From Opitutia bacterium (GTDB taxonomy: Bacteria; Verrucomicrobiota; Verrucomicrobiia; Opitutales; Opitutaceae): DNA of 64,000 nucleotides. The notes below the pieces were generated by a model. It was not told the origin of the DNA. It did not search any database and worked only from the letters and a program-made list of their open reading frames with translations. The stretch lies in contig CANJIU010000003.1 of the NCBI GenBank assembly GCA_947474365.1, positions 105,670 to 169,669 on the forward strand. The letters run 5' to 3'. Position numbers and translations under genes: made by a program. This document shows positions 43,514-51,947 of this stretch, one piece after another; within the stretch, counting starts at the first letter, position 1; the number at the start of each line of letters is the position of its first letter.

Positions 43514-44416
43514 ATGCCTCCTCGCATTCTTTTTTTCGGCTACAGCCAGGTGGGCCACGATTGTCTCTCGCTCCTTCTGGAGCGGGGCGACCACGTGGTC
43601 GCACTTATCAGCCACGAGGACAATCCCCACGAGAAAATTTGGTTTAAAACACCGGCGGTCGCGGCCCGCGAGCGAGGCATTCCTGTTTTCACTCCCGAGT
43701 CGGTGAACACTCCGGAATGGCGGGAGAAAATTGCCGCGCTCCGGCCCGATCTCATTCTTTCCGTCTACTACCGTCACATGATCGGGACGAAGATTCTCGC
43801 GCTGCCGCGGCTGGGCGCGTGGAACATGCACGGCTCTCTGCTGCCAAAATATCGCGGCCGCGCGCCCATCAACTGGGCGGTGCTGCACGGCGAACCGCGC
43901 ATCGGCATGACCCTCCACCGCATGGTAAAGTCCGCCGATGCCGGCGCCGTGGTTGATCAGGAAGGCGTGGACATTGGCCCGCGAGCCACCGCCGAGGAGG
44001 CTTTTCGCCAGGTGCTGCCCTGCGCCCGCCATGTGCTTGCGCGGCAGATCGACGCCCTGCTCGCCGGCACCGCGCGCGAGACCCCGCAGGACGAGTCGCA
44101 GGCGACGTATTTCGGTGGACGGAAACCAGAGGACGGGCGGATCGCCTGGTCCGGCACGGCGCGGCAGATTTTTAACCTCGTCCGCGCGGTCACGGATCCG
44201 TATCCGGGTGCGTTTTCGGACGTTGAAGCCGCTCGGCTGATGGTCTGGTGGGCGGAGCCCGATTCCCCCGCGACCCGCGGACGCCGCGGTGCTCCCGGCG
44301 AGGTCCTGTCGGTCGATCCCCTCGTGGTCGCGACGGGCGATGGTGCAATCGAACTCACCAAGACCGAGTGGCGCGTTGCCCCGGCGCCGGCATTGCGGGT
44401 CGGACAGATGCTTTGA
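43514..44416 (+). CDS. arnA: ArnA formyltransferase domain as a separate protein (UDP-L-Ara4N formyltransferase)
   Basis: 300 residues from ATG 43514. It matches the N-terminal third of E. coli ArnA (about 300 of 660 residues). Formyltransferase motifs: ILFFGYSQVGHDCLSLLL, LSVYYRHMIGTKILALP, AWNMHGSLLPKYRGRAPINW with the catalytic Asn and His, and MVKSADAGAVVDQE with the catalytic Asp. It uses 10-formyl-THF to formylate UDP-Ara4N. The decarboxylase half is the next gene, 43 bases downstream, so ArnA is split here. Methionyl-tRNA formyltransferase is a relative, but the context and length favour ArnA. Confidence 0.9.
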   Translation: MPPRILFFGYSQVGHDCLSLLLERGDHVVALISHEDNPHEKIWFKTPAVAARERGIPVFTPESVNTPEWREKIAALRPDLILSVYYRHMIGTKILALPRLGAWNMHGSLLPKYRGRAPINWAVLHGEPRIGMTLHRMVKSADAGAVVDQEGVDIGPRATAEEAFRQVLPCARHVLARQIDALLAGTARETPQDESQATYFGGRKPEDGRIAWSGTARQIFNLVRAVTDPYPGAFSDVEAARLMVWWAEPDSPATRGRRGAPGEVLSVDPLVVATGDGAIELTKTEWRVAPAPALRVGQML

Positions 44417-44459
44417 GTTTACGTTTCCCAATTTCGCGCATTCACGATTTCCTCCCCTT

Positions 44460-45497
44460 ATGCCTCTTCGCGTTCTCATTCTCGGTGCCAACGGTTTCAT
44501 CGGCAGCTCGCTCACCCGCGCCATCCTCACGCAGAAAGACTGGGAGGTCTACGGCATGGACATCGGCGACCACAAGCTCGAGGACAGCCTGGGTGACACG
44601 CGCTTCAAGTTCGTCGAGGGCGACATCACGATCAACCGCGAGTGGATCGAATATCACGTCAAGAAATGCGACGCAGTGATCCCGCTGGTCGCGATCGCCA
44701 ACCCGATCCAGTACGTGAAGGATCCGTTGCGCGTCTTCGAACTCGATTTCGAGGCCAACCTCGAGATCGTGCGAAAATGCGCGAAGTACAAGAAGCGGGT
44801 GATCTTCCCGTCGACCTCCGAGGTCTACGGCATGAGCACCGACAGCAAGCTCGATGAGGCCACCACGAGCCTGGTCTACGGGCCGATCGAGCGGCAGCGG
44901 TGGATTTACGCGTGTTCCAAGCAATTGCTCGACCGCGTGATTTACGCCTACGGCGTGCGCGACGGACTCGATTACACCCTTTTCCGGCCGTTCAATTGGA
45001 TCGGACCGAAGCTCGACGACGTGATGGAGCCGAAGGAGGGCAGCTCGCGGCTCTTCACCCAGTTCATCTCCAACGTGATTTTCAAGAAACCGCTCCAACT
45101 CGTCGACGGCGGCCGGCAAAGCCGGTCGTTCACGTTCATCGACGACGGGGTCGATGCGCTGTTGAAGATCATCGAGAACAAGGACGGTCGCGCCTCGCGG
45201 CAGATTTTTAACATCGGCAATCCGAAGAATGACGTGAGCGTGGCCGATCTCGCCCGGATGATCATCGCGGCCTTCCGGGATTATCCGGACTACGCCGATC
45301 ACGCGGCGAAGGCGAAGACCGTGGTTGTGCCGTCGGGCAAGTACTTCGGCAAATATTACCAGGACATCCAGCGCCGTGTGCCCTCGATTGCCAATGCCAA
45401 GAAGCAGCTGGGGTGGGCGCCCAAGGTCAACCTGAAGAAGGCGATCAAGCTGACGCTCGACTATCATCTTGCGCACAAGGATTACCGGCTGGAGTGA
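44460..45497 (+). CDS. arnA: ArnA decarboxylase domain as a separate protein (UDP-glucuronate oxidative decarboxylase)
   Basis: 345 residues from ATG 44460, matching the C-terminal half of E. coli ArnA. Extended short-chain dehydrogenase: VLILGANGFIGSSLTRAIL (NAD site), FPSTSEVYGMSTDSKLDE (Ser-Glu catalytic pair of ArnA), IYACSKQLLDRVIYAYG (YxxxK) and FRPFNWIGPKLDDVMEPKEG. It oxidises and decarboxylates UDP-glucuronate to UDP-4-keto-pentose. It follows the formyltransferase gene by 43 bases and precedes arnD by 29, so the three form the second arn operon. Confidence 0.92.
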   Translation: MPLRVLILGANGFIGSSLTRAILTQKDWEVYGMDIGDHKLEDSLGDTRFKFVEGDITINREWIEYHVKKCDAVIPLVAIANPIQYVKDPLRVFELDFEANLEIVRKCAKYKKRVIFPSTSEVYGMSTDSKLDEATTSLVYGPIERQRWIYACSKQLLDRVIYAYGVRDGLDYTLFRPFNWIGPKLDDVMEPKEGSSRLFTQFISNVIFKKPLQLVDGGRQSRSFTFIDDGVDALLKIIENKDGRASRQIFNIGNPKNDVSVADLARMIIAAFRDYPDYADHAAKAKTVVVPSGKYFGKYYQDIQRRVPSIANAKKQLGWAPKVNLKKAIKLTLDYHLAHKDYRLE

Positions 45498-45526
45498 CGG
45501 CCGAGAGTCGCCCGGTCTGTCCCACG

Positions 45527-46444
45527 ATGGCCATCCGTCTCGCGCTCAAAGTTGACGTCGACACCGACCGCGGCACGCGGGAAGGCGTGCCGAATCTGGT
45601 CGCCGACTGCCAGTCGGTTGGGGCGCCGGCGTGTTTTTTGTTTTCCCTCGGCCCGGATCAGACGGGTCGCGCCATCACCCGCGTGCTCCGGCCTGGATTT
45701 TTTCAAAAGGTGAGCCGCACCAGCGTGGTGGAAATCTACGGGGTGCGCACCTTGCTCAACGGCACGTTGCTGCCGGCGCCGCACATCGGCCGTCGCAATG
45801 CCCACATCATGCGCGCCGTGCGCGCCGCCGGATTCGAGGTGGGCATCCACTGCCACAACCACTATCGCTGGCAGGACTACGTGCAGACGATGTCCCTCGA
45901 CGAGATTGCGCGGGAGTTCGATGCGGCCCGCACGGAGTTTCGGCGGATCTTCGGCACGGATGCCGGCACCGCCGGGGCCGCCGGCTGGCAGAGCAACGCC
46001 CGCAGTCGCGAGGTCTACGATCGCGCCGGGCTGCTCTACGCGAGCGATACGCGCGGTTCCGCGCCGTTCCTTCCGCGGGTCGACGGTCGTGTTTTTGCCA
46101 CGGTGGAAATTCCGAGCACGCTGCCGACGTTCGACGAATTGATGGGCCGGCCGGAATTCCCGGACGACAAGATCGTTGATCACTATCTTTCGCTGCTGCG
46201 GGAGGACCGGGTGAACGTCTTCACGCTTCACGCGGAAATTGAAGGCATGGGACGGCGGGCGCTGTTTCGCGATCTGCTCGCTGCATTTCGGCGCCGGCGC
46301 GTTGAGTTCATCCGGCTCGACGATTATGCCCGCGAATTGCTCCGGAACCCCGAAGCGATTCCGATCTGCGATCAGGTGTTGGCGGAAATCGACGGGCGTT
46401 CCGGTCTGGTCGCGACCCAGGCTACTTCCGGTCAATCCGCGTAA
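45527..46444 (+). CDS. arnD: ArnD-type deformylase (polysaccharide deacetylase fold)
   Basis: 305 residues from ATG 45527 (E. coli ArnD, 296). NodB-like deacetylase: ALKVDVDTDRGTREGVPN (catalytic and metal Asp), EVGIHCHNHYRWQDYVQ (metal His pair), GAAGWQSNARSREVYDR and NVFTLHAEIEGMG. It removes the formyl group from undecaprenyl-phosphate-Ara4FN. Its 3' end overlaps the convergent LptF/G gene by 23 bases, an overlap that could cause transcriptional interference. Confidence 0.92.
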   Translation: MAIRLALKVDVDTDRGTREGVPNLVADCQSVGAPACFLFSLGPDQTGRAITRVLRPGFFQKVSRTSVVEIYGVRTLLNGTLLPAPHIGRRNAHIMRAVRAAGFEVGIHCHNHYRWQDYVQTMSLDEIAREFDAARTEFRRIFGTDAGTAGAAGWQSNARSREVYDRAGLLYASDTRGSAPFLPRVDGRVFATVEIPSTLPTFDELMGRPEFPDDKIVDHYLSLLREDRVNVFTLHAEIEGMGRRALFRDLLAAFRRRRVEFIRLDDYARELLRNPEAIPICDQVLAEIDGRSGLVATQATSGQSA

Positions 46445-47570
46445 ACAGCCAGAGGCCGATCGCGATGAAGAGCACGTTGGGCAGCCAGAGAAGGAGATCG
46501 GGCCGATATTCCGGATGCCGGTCGAGCCACTTGATCATCACGGTGAGCAAGTAGAAGCTCAGCACGAGGAGAAGCGCGAGACCGAGGTTGGCGGATGTTT
46601 CCCGGCGCGAGACCTTGATCCCCAGCGGCACCCCGATCAGGGCAAACGAAAACACCGCGAGCGAGAGGTTGAATTTATCCTGCACGATCAGATCCAGCTT
46701 CATCCGCTCTCGTGCGCGCTCCTTCGCCTTGTCGGGCGGCGGCGGTGGCAGGGCCGCGAGCCTGGCCTGCTCAAGGCGGAGTTGGCGGTAGGTCAGCCAT
46801 TCGGGTTTCATCTTGTCGAGGTTGCGGCCGAAATAATTGTCGAGCGAGATGCGCACTTCCTCGGCGCGTTCCACGGAGGCCGCCTTGGGTGATTTGCTGA
46901 AATCCTCCGGGTTCTCCGGATCGCGCTCTTCGATTTTTACCCGTACCAGCGTGGGGATAAGACTGTTGGTGGCTTCGTCGTAGTCGAGCCGGCCGGCCTC
47001 GGCGCGAACAAGCCGCCGGACGCGCGACTGGTCGTCGAGTTCCCACAGCCAGATATCACGCAGTACCGGACCCTCCTTATCACCGACGTAGAGCACCCGA
47101 CGGGAAAAATCGCGAATGTACGTTTTGGGCACGATGATCCGGAGGGGATTGGCCCGCACCGCGCTGGCGAATTCGCGGTGATATTGCACTCGCGCCCAGG
47201 GCATCGTCTCGAAATTCACGAAAAACGCCGCGATCGCGCCCGCGGTGCCCAAGACGAACACCGGCAACGAAACCCGCGCGATGCTGATTCCCGCCGCTCG
47301 CATCGCGGTGATTTCGCTGTCCGCGGATAGGCGCCCCAGGGTGAGCAGCACCCCGGTCAGAACTCCCATCGGCAGAGCGAACGAAATCGCGAACGGGAAC
47401 AGGAGTCCGACGAGGCGCGCAAAGGTCTCCAGGCTGAACTGCCCCGCGAGGAGCGGTCCGAGGAGTTCGCGCACGATGTGGGGCAGGGCCACGACGAACG
47501 CAAAAAGACCGACCGCCGCCGCGCAGGTGAACAGCACGCTGGTAAAGATGTGGCGATCGAGGAGATTCAC
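46422..47570 (-). CDS. LptF/LptG family LPS export permease
   Basis: 382 residues, typical for LptF/LptG. It begins MNLLDRHIFTSVLFTCAAAVG. N-terminal membrane helices carry LPMGVLTGVLLTLGRLSADSEI and RAAGISIARVSLPVF, then comes a periplasmic jelly-roll domain (about residues 125-290), then C-terminal helices (LAVFSFALIGVPLGIKVSRR and onward to LLWLPNVLFIAIG). The protein extracts LPS from the inner membrane with LptB. Sequence alone does not tell F from G; a second subunit is not in the window. Proximity to the lipid A modification genes is suggestive. It lies downstream of the SRAP gene on the same strand. Confidence 0.88.
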   Translation of the reverse strand: MNLLDRHIFTSVLFTCAAAVGLFAFVVALPHIVRELLGPLLAGQFSLETFARLVGLLFPFAISFALPMGVLTGVLLTLGRLSADSEITAMRAAGISIARVSLPVFVLGTAGAIAAFFVNFETMPWARVQYHREFASAVRANPLRIIVPKTYIRDFSRRVLYVGDKEGPVLRDIWLWELDDQSRVRRLVRAEAGRLDYDEATNSLIPTLVRVKIEERDPENPEDFSKSPKAASVERAEEVRISLDNYFGRNLDKMKPEWLTYRQLRLEQARLAALPPPPPDKAKERARERMKLDLIVQDKFNLSLAVFSFALIGVPLGIKVSRRETSANLGLALLLVLSFYLLTVMIKWLDRHPEYRPDLLLWLPNVLFIAIGLWLFTRIDRK

Positions 47571-47633
47571 GCGGAGACGCCGGGTTCATCGCAGACCCGT
47601 CGCGGTCGCACAAGGTTTCAAAAACGATTCGCG

Positions 47634-48359
47634 CTACTCAAAGCCGAGCGACAGCTGCGGCCCGTCTCCATCTGGGGGCGCCGCGCTTGGGACGGGCGCT
47701 GGTTCCAGGCACTCCGGGCCCTCATGGCGCACGCTGTTCACCCGGGTTGAAACCGAAGTGGCCTTCAGCAGTCCGTCAGGAAGCGGCGCGAGGAGCGGTT
47801 CCAGACGCGCCGGTTCCACGATCGCCGGATCGAGCCAGGTGTCGATGTCGGCTCCGCGCAGGATCACCGGACTCCGGTCGTGCAACGGCCGCACCACGTC
47901 GATCGGTGTGGTGGTGATGAGTGAACAGGTTTCGAGCGCGAGGCCGTCGCCCTGCCACTTCTCCCAGATTCCGGCCAGCAGGAACGGGCTCTCGTCGCGC
48001 AGCTGGAAAAGCCACGGATATTTCAGCCGCCCAATCGTCTGCCACTCGTAGAATCCGCTCGCGGGGATCACGCAGCGGCGATGGCGAAACGTGTCCCGGA
48101 ACGCGGGTTTGGTCGCGATGCCCTCGGAACGGGCGTTGGCCATCCGCGCGCCACCCTGCGGATCCTTCGACCAACGCGGGATCAGGCCCCATTGGAGGCC
48201 GGCGGATTCGCGGCGTGCGTCGGCGGTGACCCGTACCGCCGGCACCATCGTGCTGGGCGCGATGTTGTAACGGCTCACGAACTCGCGCGGATCGCTGACG
48301 CCGAGTTGGGACATCAGCGCCTCGAGATCTTTTCGTTTCAGGACGTAGCGGCCGCACAT
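47634..48359 (-). CDS. SRAP (YedK/HMCES) family protein, abasic-site DNA crosslinker
   Basis: 241 residues. MCGRY at the start supplies the Cys2 that, after Met removal, forms the thiazolidine crosslink with abasic sites. Other conserved residues: RYNIAPSTMVPAV (Asn), ANARSEGIATKPAF, RRCVIPASGFYEW (Glu) and RPLHDRSPVIL (His). Function: protection of single-stranded DNA at abasic sites. The C-terminal tail of about 25 residues is proline-rich and unique. Single gene; no LexA-like box recognised upstream. Confidence 0.94.
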   Translation of the reverse strand: MCGRYVLKRKDLEALMSQLGVSDPREFVSRYNIAPSTMVPAVRVTADARRESAGLQWGLIPRWSKDPQGGARMANARSEGIATKPAFRDTFRHRRCVIPASGFYEWQTIGRLKYPWLFQLRDESPFLLAGIWEKWQGDGLALETCSLITTTPIDVVRPLHDRSPVILRGADIDTWLDPAIVEPARLEPLLAPLPDGLLKATSVSTRVNSVRHEGPECLEPAPVPSAAPPDGDGPQLSLGFE

Positions 48360-48448
48360 GGTGGGATGTGACGACCGAAGGGAAGTTCAGCGATTGATCT
48401 GAGGGAAGCCCATTGTGGCTCCCGTCAGGTGCGGCACGGCAACGCGGT

Positions 48449-49516
48449 TCAGAACAGCGTCAGCTGCTCGCCCGGCCGCCGAAACGCCGCCGTCGAGAGC
48501 GTCGTCCGCTCGTGGTTGAGCCCAGCCCGCCGGGCGGCGACGGTGAACAACTCGCGGATTTGCTCCGCGAATATTCCCTCGCCGCGCATCCGGTCGCCCC
48601 AGGCGCTGACGTTGAGCTGACCGCCGCGAATCTCGCGCACACGGCTCAGGATGCGGTCCTTCTTCGTCGGCGCGTGATCGTCGAGCCATTGAAGAAACAC
48701 GTCTTTCACCGCGTGCGGCAGCCGCATCACCGTGTAGCCCGCGGCGCGCGCGCCGGCGTCCGCGGCGGCGGCCAGGATGTCGGGCATCTCGTGATCGGTG
48801 AGGCCAGGGATGATCGGGGCGACCATCACGCCAACGGGAATGCCGGCATCGGCGAGTTCACGGATCGTCCGCAGCCGATGCGCAGGACGCGCGGCCCGGG
48901 GCTCGAGTTTGCCTGCGAGGTCCGCGTCGAGCGACGTCACGGAAACATAGACGACCGCCGCCTGGTGTTGGGCGAGCGTGGCGAGGATGTCGCGGTCGCG
49001 GGTGACGAGTGCGTTCTTGGTGATGATGGCGATCGGGTTGCGAAACTCGGCGCAGACCTCAAGGCAGCCCCGCGTGATGCGGAACCGCCGCTCGGCGGGT
49101 TGGTAGCAGTCGGTGGCGCCGCTGAACGTAATCGGCTCGGGTTTCCAACGCGGAGCCAGCAAGGCTTCACGCAGCAACGCCGGGGCGCGCAGCTTGACCA
49201 TGATCTTCGTCTCGAAATCGAGGCCGCTGGAGAAACCGAGATACTCGTGAAACGGACGCGCAAAGCAGTACGCGCACCCGTGCTCGCAGCCGCGGTAGGG
49301 ATTCAGGCCGTAGGTGAACGGGACGTCGGGACTGTCGTTCTTCGAGAGGATCGACTCGCTGGCGTCGAAGAAGAATTCCGTGCGCGGGTGCGGCCGCTCC
49401 TCCTCCGGGCAGTCGGGATCCCGCTCCAGGTGCAGGCGTTCGAAGCGGTTCGGTGGGTTGATGCTGGCGCCACGGCCGGGAATCGCCGGCAACGCAGGAA
49501 GAGGAGATGTGTGCAT
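48449..49516 (-). CDS. Radical SAM protein (PA0069 / SPL-like family)
   Basis: 355 residues from ATG at 49516; a GTG at 49522 two codons earlier is possible. Radical SAM cluster motif: NPYRGCEHGCAYCFARPFHE (CxxxCxxC). Other family blocks are FFDASESILSKNDSPDVPFT, TFSGATDCYQPAERRF, VVYVSVTSLDADLAGKLEPR and GIPVGVMVAPIIPGLTDHEM. This family of unknown function resembles spore photoproduct lyase and often lies near DNA-repair genes; here the SRAP gene is next along the strand, which supports a DNA-repair link by association only. Confidence 0.88.
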   Translation of the reverse strand: MHTSPLPALPAIPGRGASINPPNRFERLHLERDPDCPEEERPHPRTEFFFDASESILSKNDSPDVPFTYGLNPYRGCEHGCAYCFARPFHEYLGFSSGLDFETKIMVKLRAPALLREALLAPRWKPEPITFSGATDCYQPAERRFRITRGCLEVCAEFRNPIAIITKNALVTRDRDILATLAQHQAAVVYVSVTSLDADLAGKLEPRAARPAHRLRTIRELADAGIPVGVMVAPIIPGLTDHEMPDILAAAADAGARAAGYTVMRLPHAVKDVFLQWLDDHAPTKKDRILSRVREIRGGQLNVSAWGDRMRGEGIFAEQIRELFTVAARRAGLNHERTTLSTAAFRRPGEQLTLF

Positions 49517-49526
49517 TTGCACACAT
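49507..49526. promoter_or_regulatory. 20 bp palindrome between divergent radical SAM and fdhD genes
   Basis: ATGTGTGCA-TT-TGCACACAT, 9-base arms with a 2-base centre. It covers the start codon of the radical SAM gene and lies 46 bases upstream of the fdhD ATG, so a bound regulator could affect both genes. Confidence 0.5.
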
Positions 49527-49572
49527 TACGAAAAAACGTGGCGGTGCCAGCCTGATTCGCTTTGTTGGCGGG

Positions 49573-50406
49573 ATGTCACTCGCCAAGGCGCTGCGCGCCA
49601 CGCCGATCACGCGCTTCGAAGGCGCGCGGAAAACCGTTGGTGACGATGCGGTGGCGGTGGAGGAGCCGTTGGAGATCCGCGTCGGCGGTCGGAGCGTGGC
49701 CGTCGTGATGCGCACACCGGGGCATGATCGCGAACTGGCGGCTGGTTTCCTCGTGACCGAGGGCATCGTGCACCGGAGGGACGACGTGCTGGATATCGTG
49801 CGGTGCTCCCGGGCGGTGGAAGGCGGGGTTCCAACGGAGGATGGCAATCGGGCGAACGTCCTCGACGTCCTGTTGGCGCCCTCTGCCGGCGTGGATCTCA
49901 ACAGTCTGACGCGGCACGTGTTCACCTCGTCGAGTTGTGGGATTTGCAGCAAGGCGAGCATCGATACGATCCGCGCCCAATGCGCGCCCCTCGCCAGGGA
50001 GTTGCGACCGCGACGAGAGGTGTTGACCGCGCTGCCGGAGCGACTGCGGGCGGCCCAGGCGGCGTTTGACGCGAGCGGCGGACTGCACGCCAGCGCGTTG
50101 TTCGATGCCGAAGGCCGGCTGGAAGGGGTGCGGGAGGACGTCGGCCGGCACAACGCGCTCGACAAGGTGATCGGCGAGGCGTTTTTCGCGGAACGGCTGC
50201 CGCTGACCGGAAGAATCCTGCTCGTCAGTGGCCGGGTGTCGTTCGAGCTGATGCAGAAAGCGTTGATGGCCGGCATTCCGGCGGTGGCGGCCATTTCGGC
50301 CCCGACGACGGCGGCGGTCGAGTTTGCACGGGAAAGCGGGCAACTCTTGGTCGGATTTCTGCGAGGCGAGCGAATGAATGTTTACGCCGGCACCTTGGCG
50401 GGATGA
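49573..50406 (+). CDS. fdhD: FdhD-like sulfurtransferase
   Basis: 277 residues from ATG 49573. FdhD features: VEEPLEIRVGGRSVAVVMRT, PGHDRELAAGFLVTEGI, FTSSSCGICSKASIDTI with the two cysteines that carry sulfur from IscS, GLHASALFDAEG, EDVGRHNALDKVIG and SFELMQKALMAGIPAVAAIS. It sulfurates the molybdenum cofactor of formate dehydrogenases. No formate dehydrogenase gene is in the window, so its client must be elsewhere. It overlaps the next gene by 4 bases (ATGA). Confidence 0.93.
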   Translation: MSLAKALRATPITRFEGARKTVGDDAVAVEEPLEIRVGGRSVAVVMRTPGHDRELAAGFLVTEGIVHRRDDVLDIVRCSRAVEGGVPTEDGNRANVLDVLLAPSAGVDLNSLTRHVFTSSSCGICSKASIDTIRAQCAPLARELRPRREVLTALPERLRAAQAAFDASGGLHASALFDAEGRLEGVREDVGRHNALDKVIGEAFFAERLPLTGRILLVSGRVSFELMQKALMAGIPAVAAISAPTTAAVEFARESGQLLVGFLRGERMNVYAGTLAG

Positions 50407-51275
50407 AAGTGTCGGACTCGACCTTCATGAAACACGCCGTCCTTCTCTTTGCGGGGCTGATGATCCTCCCGCTGCTGCGCTCCGCCGAGTCGGAGAACAT
50501 GGCCGAGCGCACGCTCAAGAGCATCGTGGAACGGCAACGCGCGCTCTTCGCGGACGCCGCCAAGCAGGGCGAGAAACTCGGGGAGGCGGCGTTTCGCCAG
50601 CAGGTGCAGTCGATTACCCACGAGTACGAGCTGCTGCTGCGAAACAACCAGCAATTTGCCGCCGGCTTTGCAGCGTACGGCTACCTGCTCAGCAAGGTCG
50701 ACATGCGGAAGGAGGCGACCGCGATGCTCCTCAAGGCCAACGAACTTGATTCCGACATCCCGCTGGTGAAGAACCAACTTGGCAACCTGCTGGCGGAGGA
50801 TGGCAAGCCCCTGCAGGCGGCGCCGTATTTCATCGCGGCGATCAAGCTCGAGCCCAACGAGCCGCTTTACCACTACCAGCTCGGCACGTTGCTCGTGGAG
50901 GCGCGCGACCAGTTTTTGAAAGGGGAAGGTGGGGGCTGGACGCGGGCCTCGCTCGACGGCGCGATGCACGAGGCGTTCCGGCGGGCCGCGGAGCTGGCTC
51001 CGAGCCGATTCGAGTTCACGTATCGCTATGCGGAGTCGTTCTACGATCTCGAAAAACCCGATTGGGAGGGGGCGCTCAAGGCGTGGAGTGCATTGGAGGA
51101 GAAGGCCGAGACCCCGATCGAACGGCAGACGATGCGGCTGCATGCAGCCAACATCTGCCTCAAGCTGGGCAAGGTAGCCCACGCCAGGGCGCTCCTCAGC
51201 ACGGTGGATGAGGCAAAGCTGCAGGGGCAGAAAGAAAAGCTCGTTGCCCAACTCGACGGAACCGCAAAGAACTGA
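50403..51275 (+). CDS. Exported TPR-repeat protein
   Basis: 290 residues. Signal peptide: MKHAVLLFAGLMILPLLRSAES preceded by a short extension, so translation may start at the second Met (50427). The mature part has TPR-like helical pairs, for example FAAGFAAYGYLLSKVDMRKE, IPLVKNQLGNLLAEDGKPLQ and PLYHYQLGTLLVEARDQFL, then AFRRAAELAPSRFEFTYRYA. No enzymatic motif. It is coupled to fdhD by a 4-base overlap and precedes the M50-like membrane protein by 3 bases. Probably a periplasmic scaffold. Confidence 0.8.
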   Translation: MKVSDSTFMKHAVLLFAGLMILPLLRSAESENMAERTLKSIVERQRALFADAAKQGEKLGEAAFRQQVQSITHEYELLLRNNQQFAAGFAAYGYLLSKVDMRKEATAMLLKANELDSDIPLVKNQLGNLLAEDGKPLQAAPYFIAAIKLEPNEPLYHYQLGTLLVEARDQFLKGEGGGWTRASLDGAMHEAFRRAAELAPSRFEFTYRYAESFYDLEKPDWEGALKAWSALEEKAETPIERQTMRLHAANICLKLGKVAHARALLSTVDEAKLQGQKEKLVAQLDGTAKN

Positions 51276-51278
51276 GGC

Positions 51279-51947
51279 ATGGATCTAGGTTTCACTCCCG
51301 AGTCTCTGCGGGCCGGGCTCATTTTTTACTTCCTCCTTTTCGCCGTCCTGGTGCTGCGGGCGTATGCGCAGGCGTGGCTCGCGGACCGGCTCGGCGATCC
51401 CACACCCCGCAGCGACGGTCGGGTCACCCTCTATCCGCCGCCACACGTCGATTTGCTGGGCACCGTGGTGCTCCCGCTCATCTGCATTTTTTACCTCCAG
51501 CCGCGGCTCACCTCGATCGGTTTTTTTCTGGCCTGGGCGAAGCCGGTGCCGACCAACCCGAGTTATTTCAAACATCCCCGGCAGGGTGAACTGTTCACAC
51601 AGTTCGCCGGGTTTGGCATGTGCGTGGTCATCGCGCTCCTGGCTGCAGTCGTCGGGGGACTGGCCTACCGTCTCGATCATCGGACGATCGAAATCTCGGC
51701 GACGCTGATTCAAATCGCCGCGATGCTCATCGTGCTGGACCTCCTGCCCATTCCCCCGCTGCCCGGCGGCATGCTGCTGCGCCATTGGGGCGTGCTCTCG
51801 GAGGAGGCCTACTTCAACATCAGTCGTTGGAGCGGAATCGTGCTCCTGATCGCCTTCCAGCTTCCGCCGGTGCGCTACGCCATCAGCATGGCGGTGGCGC
51901 TGATTGTGTCGCCGTTCTACTTCCTGCTGCAAGCGCTCGCCCGATGA
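51279..51947 (+). CDS. M50/site-2-protease-like membrane protein lacking zinc ligands (pseudoprotease)
   Basis: 222 residues, 5-6 hydrophobic segments. It aligns by eye to the short bacterial site-2 protease family: RAYAQAWLADRLGDPTPRSDG corresponds to HEYAHAWVAYRLGDPTARxxG, then VTLYPPPHVDLLGTVVLPL, FFLAWAKPVPTNPSYF and LDLLPIPPLPGGMLL in place of FNLLPIPPLDG. The HExxH is replaced by RAYAQ, and the later Asp ligand by Pro, so all three zinc ligands are gone. Family fold retained, catalysis very unlikely. Overlaps prmB by 4 bases and follows the TPR gene by 3 bases, implying one transcript. Confidence 0.82.
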   Translation: MDLGFTPESLRAGLIFYFLLFAVLVLRAYAQAWLADRLGDPTPRSDGRVTLYPPPHVDLLGTVVLPLICIFYLQPRLTSIGFFLAWAKPVPTNPSYFKHPRQGELFTQFAGFGMCVVIALLAAVVGGLAYRLDHRTIEISATLIQIAAMLIVLDLLPIPPLPGGMLLRHWGVLSEEAYFNISRWSGIVLLIAFQLPPVRYAISMAVALIVSPFYFLLQALAR

